Origin: Hydractinia symbiolongicarpus
Lineage: Eukaryota > Cnidaria > Hydrozoa > Anthoathecata > Hydractiniidae
NCBI RefSeq assembly: GCF_029227915.1
Contig: NC_079884.1
Coordinates: 434,001 to 498,000 of the forward strand
Direction of reading: 5' to 3'
DNA: 64,000 bases
The notes beneath the pieces are model-generated. The model was given only the letters and a program-made list of their open reading frames with translations, was not told where the DNA came from and ran no database searches. Positions within the stretch are counted from its first letter, which is position 1. Every line of letters starts with the position of its first letter. Made by a program: the position numbers and the translations under genes. Positions 58,772 through 64,000 of the stretch are shown here, piece by piece.

Positions 58772-60392
58772 GTATGAATTCTTTTATAAGATTTTTTTTT
58801 GAAAATTTCTCACATTTAAAAAATGAAGAATTAAAGCATTGCTTTCAAGAATCATGCTTAGGATTAAATACTGTTGTTTTCTTTCCTGTGAACATTGTTG
58901 TCTTGATCCATAGATTTTATTTTATTTATTAGAGTTTATGTTTTTAACACCACCTCATATAGATTGACTTCAATAATCCACAAGAACTATCTAAGAATTA
59001 TTTATGGCTTAGGATTTTTATTTTAATAAGAATCTTGGGTCATGTTTCCTTAGGTTTCGAAATTAGGTTTTTGTTTGCTAATTTCAATTACTGATACTTA
59101 ATCTAGGCATTTTAATTTAGTCTGTAACTGAGAATTCCCTTGCAATCAAGCCACAAATTATTTTGTTGGTCTAGTGGCACGTGATCAGGATTTTTTTGAT
59201 TAGAATCTATTAAAATTCTTAGGAATTTTTAATTTTAATTTCATGTTTTCTCTAACTTTATTAAATGCATTATGGTATATATAGTTGTAATTCACACTCA
59301 CGGTAGCCAGCAAATAAAAAATTGAAAACATAAGATATCAAGTCCCTATCATTGAGGTCTAAAAAAAGCCCATATTGTTTGGCGAAAAGCTTTCCATACA
59401 CAAAGGCAATTTTTTGGAATTCTATGTAAGATCCTCAAAAATTTCAACCTGGGAACATTAAAATAAATGCCGCATATGAGAATTTAAAAACAGTTGCTTA
59501 TAATTAACTTTTATTTTTACGTTGAAAATTTGCTTGCAATATATGAATTTAAAGTTTTAATCTTCTAACAAAAAATGCCAATAATGTTGTCACGTGACTT
59601 TTACGAACTACAAGAATAAAATTTTACATCATAGACCTCACAGAAACCCAAGGCTTTCATTGTAAATTCCTCTAGTTTTAGTGATAGGTTTACATTTTTT
59701 TCACGAGTACTCTAAAGTTAGAAACCTTGGCGAAACAAAGGTTTGCAAATTCGCAATTTTTTCCCTAAGTTGCTAAAGTTAGGTCCCGCGAAAATTTTGA
59801 TTTCTATGAATCGTGAAAGTTTGTTCTCGCCAAATCTTTGTTTTTGGCAAAATTTATATATATAAATACAACACTTAAAATTATCTTTAGGTTTAAATTT
59901 TCTAAAAAATAAGCATATGCTAAGTACTGATGAGGCTCAGTTCTACATTTAATCACGTGACAAGCTTTAGCACTTTCCCTGACTAGAAAAGGATTTTTGA
60001 AACAAATCATGGAGTTATAAAATGAAGTCTTTTCAACTTTATTGACTTTTAATTTTGTTAGAGGAACATTATAGTTGCAAAATCACTTTTTAGGAAATGA
60101 GCATACTGCAAGTGTATTTTGAATGTGAAAGTAGAAGCATGTTTCGAACCTTTCCTTTGCTGAGCATACGAGAATGTGATTGACATATTAAAGCGTACAG
60201 CCACATTCTCTAAAGCATTCTACATCTGATTCTGACAAGTAACATGAAGTGAATTTTGACCTAAAAGTCTCTAATACCATTATATTTTAGGTATCTAAAA
60301 CCCACCGGCATAGAATATGAGCATTTTTTTGCAATTTGATATCAAAGTGGGGGAAATAAATCATCGATTTCCGAAAATATAAGGTTTTCTTA
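58772..60392. other. Region after chromodomain exon 2
   Basis: No further exon of the chromodomain gene could be recognised by eye, and no other gene is supported. AT-rich. Confidence 0.4.
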
Positions 60393-60477
60393 AGCTAAGG
60401 CGCCACGAGGAACATTTTCATGCGCGTGCTATGCAACATGTCCCATAGCATGCGCATGAAAATGTTTCTCGTGGCGC
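60393..60477. repeat. Left terminal inverted repeat, folded back on itself
   Basis: GGCGCCACGAG, AACATTTTCATGCGC and TGCTATG are followed after a 10-base centre by their complements up to CTCGTGGCGCC, so the end forms a hairpin with arms of about 35 bp. Confidence 0.9.
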
Positions 60478-60585
60478 CACATCTTATTTGCTGCAAGATT
60501 ATTTCGAAAATCGAAGTTAAAAAATCATGCTCAAAGGGTATACCGTATCCTTAAGTTTTTTATTGAGTTCATGTGTGATTAAAAT

Positions 60586-61857
60586 ATGGCAGGAATAAAC
60601 AGAGAAGTTATTTTAGCTTTACTTTTGTTGGACGAAGAAGAAGAGGAAGATCGTGAAGAACCACCAAGAAATTGCTGGGTGCAACCGTGGCTTGGGAATA
60701 GAGAGTGTCTTGGCGCTTTTCATACAATCTTCAACGAAATAAAAAACGATGAGAAAATATGTAGAGGGTATATACGTATGAATAACGCTCAATTCGAATA
60801 CCTAGTCGGTCTTCTTTCTGAGGATTTGCAGAAACAAGATACAAATATGAGGAATTCTATCACACCAGCTGAGCTCGTTTGCGTGGCCCTACGTTACTTA
60901 GCGACTGGTGAGACTTTCAGGTCTTTAGAATTTCAATTCAGAGTGTCAAGAAAAAGAATTTCAGCAGCTGTTATGGAGGTATCTGAAGCTATCATAAAGA
61001 GGTTGGGTCCAACCTTCCTTTCAACTCCGAAAACACAGGGGGAATGGCTAGATATCTCCAGAAAGTTCAATGAGCGTTGGAACTTCCCAAATGGATTAGG
61101 TGCTCTCGATGGGAAGCATATCGTCATTCAGCAGCCCCCAAATTCAGGGTCTCATTACCGAAACTATAAAGGGACAGACAGTGTAGTGCTCATGGCTCTT
61201 GTCGGGCCAGAATATGAGTTTCTTTATGTGGAAGTTGGAGCGAACGGTAGAAATTCTGATGGAGGTATATGGGACCAATGTAATTTAAAGAAGGCGCTAG
61301 ACAGTGGATCGCTAAATTTACCAGAGGTTTGCAATTTACCAGGTCGAAACAACAAAGTGCCGTATGTGATAACAGGAGATGATGCGTTTCCTCTTAAGAA
61401 TTACCTGATGAAGCCTTATCCACAAAAAAATCTGACAGTAAACAAACGCATCTTCAATTATCGACTGTCACGAAAGAGAAGAATTTCTGAAAACGGATTT
61501 GGGATATTGGCAAATCGGTGGCGCATTTTTCGTCGACCTATAAACTTAGAACCAGAAAAGGTTTCTACCATCACAATGGCAACAGTGGCATTGCATAACT
61601 GGCAGAGGAGCAAAAGTTCTGTGGGCAAAATTGAGCTACCAATTGGTCTTGTCGACCGAGAGAATGAGCGTGGTGAAATTATCGAAGGTGCTTGGAGAGA
61701 AGATACTCCTACTGGCACATGGTTTTCACTGTCCAATGACATTTACGGCAATCGATCTAGTAATCAAGCCAAAGCAATAAGAGACGAGTTCACGGAGTAT
61801 TTCGTAATGGAAGGTGCTGTACGCTGGCAGTGGCATTGCGCTAGAGTTGACATTTAA
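60586..61857 (+). CDS. PIF/Harbinger DDE transposase (HARBI1-type, DDE_Tnp_4)
   Basis: This is a single-exon 423-residue protein, a usual length for the family. An N-terminal acidic stretch (about 16-26) precedes a helical DNA-binding-like region with LRYLATGETFRSLEFQFRVS (about 102-121). The catalytic triad is visible: Asp175 in GALDGKHI, Asp265 in TGDDAFPL and Glu302 in ISENGFGIL, followed by RWRIF. It cuts and pastes the element at TWA sites, working with the Myb-like partner encoded nearby. No stop or frameshift is present. AATAAA follows at 61878-61883. Start: first ATG in frame, 190 bp inside the left end. Confidence 0.97.
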   Translation: MAGINREVILALLLLDEEEEEDREEPPRNCWVQPWLGNRECLGAFHTIFNEIKNDEKICRGYIRMNNAQFEYLVGLLSEDLQKQDTNMRNSITPAELVCVALRYLATGETFRSLEFQFRVSRKRISAAVMEVSEAIIKRLGPTFLSTPKTQGEWLDISRKFNERWNFPNGLGALDGKHIVIQQPPNSGSHYRNYKGTDSVVLMALVGPEYEFLYVEVGANGRNSDGGIWDQCNLKKALDSGSLNLPEVCNLPGRNNKVPYVITGDDAFPLKNYLMKPYPQKNLTVNKRIFNYRLSRKRRISENGFGILANRWRIFRRPINLEPEKVSTITMATVALHNWQRSKSSVGKIELPIGLVDRENERGEIIEGAWREDTPTGTWFSLSNDIYGNRSSNQAKAIRDEFTEYFVMEGAVRWQWHCARVDI

Positions 61858-61877
61858 TTTTATTTTTTGCGAGGATA

Positions 61878-61883
61878 AATAAA
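61878..61883 (+). terminator. Polyadenylation signal of the transposase gene
   Basis: AATAAA lies 21 bases after the stop codon. Confidence 0.6.
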
Positions 61884-61923
61884 AAATGATAAGATTTACT
61901 GAACGTTTAATATATTTTTCTGA

Positions 61924-61929
61924 TTTATT
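61924..61929 (-). terminator. Polyadenylation signal of the MADF gene
   Basis: AATAAA on the minus strand lies 39 bases past the stop codon. It faces the transposase signal, so the two transcripts end within about 50 bp and may overlap. Confidence 0.55.
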
Positions 61930-61967
61930 TTACTCCAGAAAATGTCTGCCAACCATAACGTAACGTA

Positions 61968-63116
61968 TCAAAACGTATCGTTCGAACAGGATGAATTTGC
62001 GGGTGAATACGGCTGATTTTGAGAAGGTAGAGGTGGCGATTGCAGCATACCAGTATATGTATTTGCCATGGGATATGATGGGGTGTATGGAGTAAACGTT
62101 GAAGCTGCGAACATACGAGCATGATGGTTGGTAGGCATAGATTGGTGTTGTTTCTGCTCTTCATACTCGAAAAAAATATCCATGATTTTTTTCTTCAACC
62201 TTGGCCAATCTTTTAGTTCGCACTGGACCAAACTGTCGGCCAATGTACTTCCAAAAATTTGGGCACGTTTTTCGACAGCAGATTGCGCTTCGCATCCATA
62301 TGTAGAAGCTTGTTGCGGCCGGATTTCATGGTGATCAGCCCTTTGTGTGATGGAAGTTGTCAACGCTTTCCACAGTTCGGCTTTGGCACACTGCTCCTCC
62401 GTCATCTTCTTCTCCCGTCGTTTTTTAGGAGCAGGGGTACGTGGTTCATCCTCGTTCATTGTATCGACGGTCTCATCCATATCGCAAGTAATCTCAACGA
62501 AATCCATTTGATTATAATGGTCCCAGGTAGAAAAATATGCTTCGTTTACACCTGCACCAGAGGATCTTGATCCAATCTCCCTATTGCGCTCACTTCTATA
62601 CTTTGTCAATGCGTTATGCCATGACGTTTTGAGCTCGTTTACGGTATACTTCCCATCAAAACGCTCACTCAGTTTGACCATCAGAGCTTCGCGCAACACT
62701 CTGTCTCTATAATCTTGTAGAGTGTGGTTCCAAAGCGCGGGATTTTCACGATAAAAATCAATCAATTCTTCCAACTCGTCGGACGAAAGTTGCGCTTTTT
62801 TCTTTTCTTTTGTTAGATCAGTTACGATAAACTCCATTTGTTCATAAAACTTCCACTTTTTCGATGGAACTTCGCTTCCAGCATTACGTTTAACTTCACG
62901 GAGCATCGATGAACGAAGAGAATGGAATGCTTTTTCTAGAAAATCACAGCTATACGCCCCCTCAAATTCAGTGACAAGGTCTATTTTCGCAGCTTCTTTT
63001 TTGTCTTTATTTTTGTAATATATATTCCCACTGTCCCATAACGTTGGGTTCGCTTTATAAAAGTTTATTAAAGTAACTTTCTCCTCGTCTGATAGTTTTT
63101 TCTTTTCATCCGCCAT
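61968..63116 (-). CDS. MADF/Myb-SANT-like DNA-binding partner protein of Harbinger
   Basis: This is a single-exon 382-residue protein. It has two successive MADF-like domains (about 9-95 and 112-205), each with the pattern LINFYKANPTLWD or LIDFYRENPALWN followed by LRSSMLRE or WHNALTKYR helices. A basic patch APKKRREKK (about 229-237) looks like a nuclear localisation signal. The C-terminal third has a helical block with EYEEQK and then a Pro/Ser/Asn-rich tail. In known Harbinger systems the Myb-like protein recruits the transposase to the nucleus and to the terminal repeats; that role is inferred. It is convergent with the transposase. The two-domain form differs from the single trihelix domain common in vertebrate Harbinger. 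No disruption is seen. Confidence 0.93.
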   Translation of the reverse strand: MADEKKKLSDEEKVTLINFYKANPTLWDSGNIYYKNKDKKEAAKIDLVTEFEGAYSCDFLEKAFHSLRSSMLREVKRNAGSEVPSKKWKFYEQMEFIVTDLTKEKKKAQLSSDELEELIDFYRENPALWNHTLQDYRDRVLREALMVKLSERFDGKYTVNELKTSWHNALTKYRSERNREIGSRSSGAGVNEAYFSTWDHYNQMDFVEITCDMDETVDTMNEDEPRTPAPKKRREKKMTEEQCAKAELWKALTTSITQRADHHEIRPQQASTYGCEAQSAVEKRAQIFGSTLADSLVQCELKDWPRLKKKIMDIFFEYEEQKQHQSMPTNHHARMFAASTFTPYTPSYPMANTYTGMLQSPPLPSQNQPYSPANSSCSNDTF

Positions 63117-63244
63117 TTTCGCTATTTTCTCACTAGCTACTCTTCACTTGCAGTTCAACTTCTCAAGAAAAAAACTTGTTTATATCTTTCTGTGATTTGA
63201 TTGGTCAATAAAATAATGCCTCAAATAATTTTGTAAAATATTTG

Positions 63245-63480
63245 TTGCAGAAGGTGGGGACACGTGCAACATTTGCTCCACAACAAATTTTTCAGCACAT
63301 TTTGTCCCCGGAGCACGGGAGCAAAATAGATTCAGATCTATTTTGTCCCCGAAGTTGTGGAGCAAAATGTTTGCTCCATGCAACATTTTTTTGCTGCATT
63401 GCAGTGAAAAATAGGCATGGGACACGAGTAATTTTTTTTATGCGCGTGCTATGCAGCAATGTTGCATAGCACGCGCATGA
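63245..63480. promoter_or_regulatory. Palindrome-rich right end and probable MADF promoter
   Basis: A complex inverted repeat precedes the MADF gene: ACATTTGCTCCACAAC pairs with GTTGTGGAGCAAAATGT, and inside it AAAATAGAT-tcag-ATCTATTTT forms a second stem. Next to it the right terminal repeat folds back (GCGCGTGCTATGCA with TGCATAGCACGCGC). These may be transposase or Myb-like binding sites. Promoter function is inferred from position only. Confidence 0.55.
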
Positions 63481-63629
63481 AAATGTTCCTCGTGGCGCCT
63501 TAGCTTTAAGGAATCATGGCACAGAGATTCATTTAAAATTGAAAATATGGTTTTCTTAGTAATGGCGTTCAAAAGAAAAAAGGTATTTTTGTGTCAAAGA
63601 TAGATTCGAATTAAGAAATATATGATTTG

Positions 63630-64000
63630 TTTTCAAATAACTTTTTCAAGGCGTCAAAATAATTAGATATAGCGAATTTTTAAGGTAATTTTGGTCCTTT
63701 GAGTTTTTAGCATGTTATTAACAACAGTCATGTTACAAATTCTCTCTGGTATTCTTTGTTATTAGACTTAGTTAATTTTGAGAAGCAAATTAAATGAAGT
63801 TTTTCGTTCCCAGGGGTCAAAATAATTAAAACTTACAGATTTTTAGCTAATTTTGTCTTTGTGGTTGTTGACAACAATCATTTGATTATTGATTTTGTTT
63901 TTAATGGTCTAATTTAATCTGAAGCATCAAATTTCTTTATTTTCATGTTTTTAGAGGGTCAAAATAATTAAAAATTGGGGAACAGCACCATTTTAAAAAT
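63630..64000. repeat. Degenerate tandem repeat running off the window
   Basis: The words gtcaaaataattaaaa recur near 63653, 63816 and 63958 (spacing 163 and 142 bp), each after a GAAGCAAATTAAAT- or GAAGCATCAAATTT-like stretch. Units are diverged; the right end is outside the window. Confidence 0.6.

Larger units (their letters stand above)
60393..63505. mobile_element. Complete PIF/Harbinger DNA transposon
   Basis: The 3113-bp element has long terminal inverted repeats starting AGCTAAGGCGCCACGAGGAA and continuing CATTTTCATGCGCGTGCTAT. The target duplication is TTA at 60390-60392 and 63506-63508, canonical for the superfamily. Inside are an intact transposase on the + strand and an intact MADF/Myb-like gene on the - strand, convergent with 110 bp between stops. 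Each end is also a local palindrome. Everything needed for activity appears present, so it may be recent. Confidence 0.95.

Noticed and set aside
61458-61742. Minus-strand frame inside the transposase
   Set aside because: Antisense shadow of the intact Harbinger transposase.

Overview
The window looks like nuclear DNA of an invertebrate animal, most likely a cnidarian and possibly a hydrozoan. The organism is inferred from gene content and style, not proven: AT-rich sequence, small GT-AG split exons, a DED caspase, a SPOUT1 orthologue, tandem LIM and aquaporin genes, and a very dense load of LINE, Penelope-like, PIF/Harbinger, pogo, Helitron-like, SINE and MITE sequence. Seven host loci can be rebuilt by joining exons whose phases match.

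Layout. 1-7235: no gene; a transposon fragment at the left edge and two arrays of short hairpins (4553-4730 and 5554-6051). 7241-16548 (+): four-exon DED caspase whose 5.9-kb first intron splits the DED and holds a broken LINE, a THAP remnant, a tRNA-like element and a SAP-domain remnant. 18044-25992 (+): nine-exon SPOUT1-type methyltransferase with a 5.2-kb first intron holding a MITE nested in another MITE, a tRNA-derived SINE and a pogo relic; a Helitron-like end abuts exon 8. 26.3-28.4 kb: minisatellite plus a transposon carrying a 130-bp tandem array. 29254-32973 (-) and 36041-38228 (-): a tandem pair of LIM genes, the upstream one intact with three LIM domains, the downstream one decaying. 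40945-42554 (-) and 47787-49874 (-): a tandem pair of four-exon aquaporins with altered NPA motifs. Between them lies the 3' end of a Penelope-like element with a hammerhead-like core. 51574-58771 (+): the first two exons of a chromodomain gene, split by a 6.9-kb intron full of repeats. 60393-63505: a complete PIF/Harbinger element with TIRs, a TTA target duplication, an intact DDE transposase and an intact MADF/Myb-like partner gene in convergent orientation.

The host genes do not form one pathway. They are a death protease, an RNA methyltransferase, LIM adaptors, water/solute channels and a chromatin reader. The tandem pairs show local duplication followed by divergence, and most of the rest is mobile DNA inside introns and between genes. 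The strongest unexplained signal is the hairpin array upstream of the caspase: a CCTGA-CGC-TCAGG core is repeated about 19 times, and the outer arms differ between hairpins in a base-pair-compensated way. Exon joins were read by eye; none was checked against transcripts.
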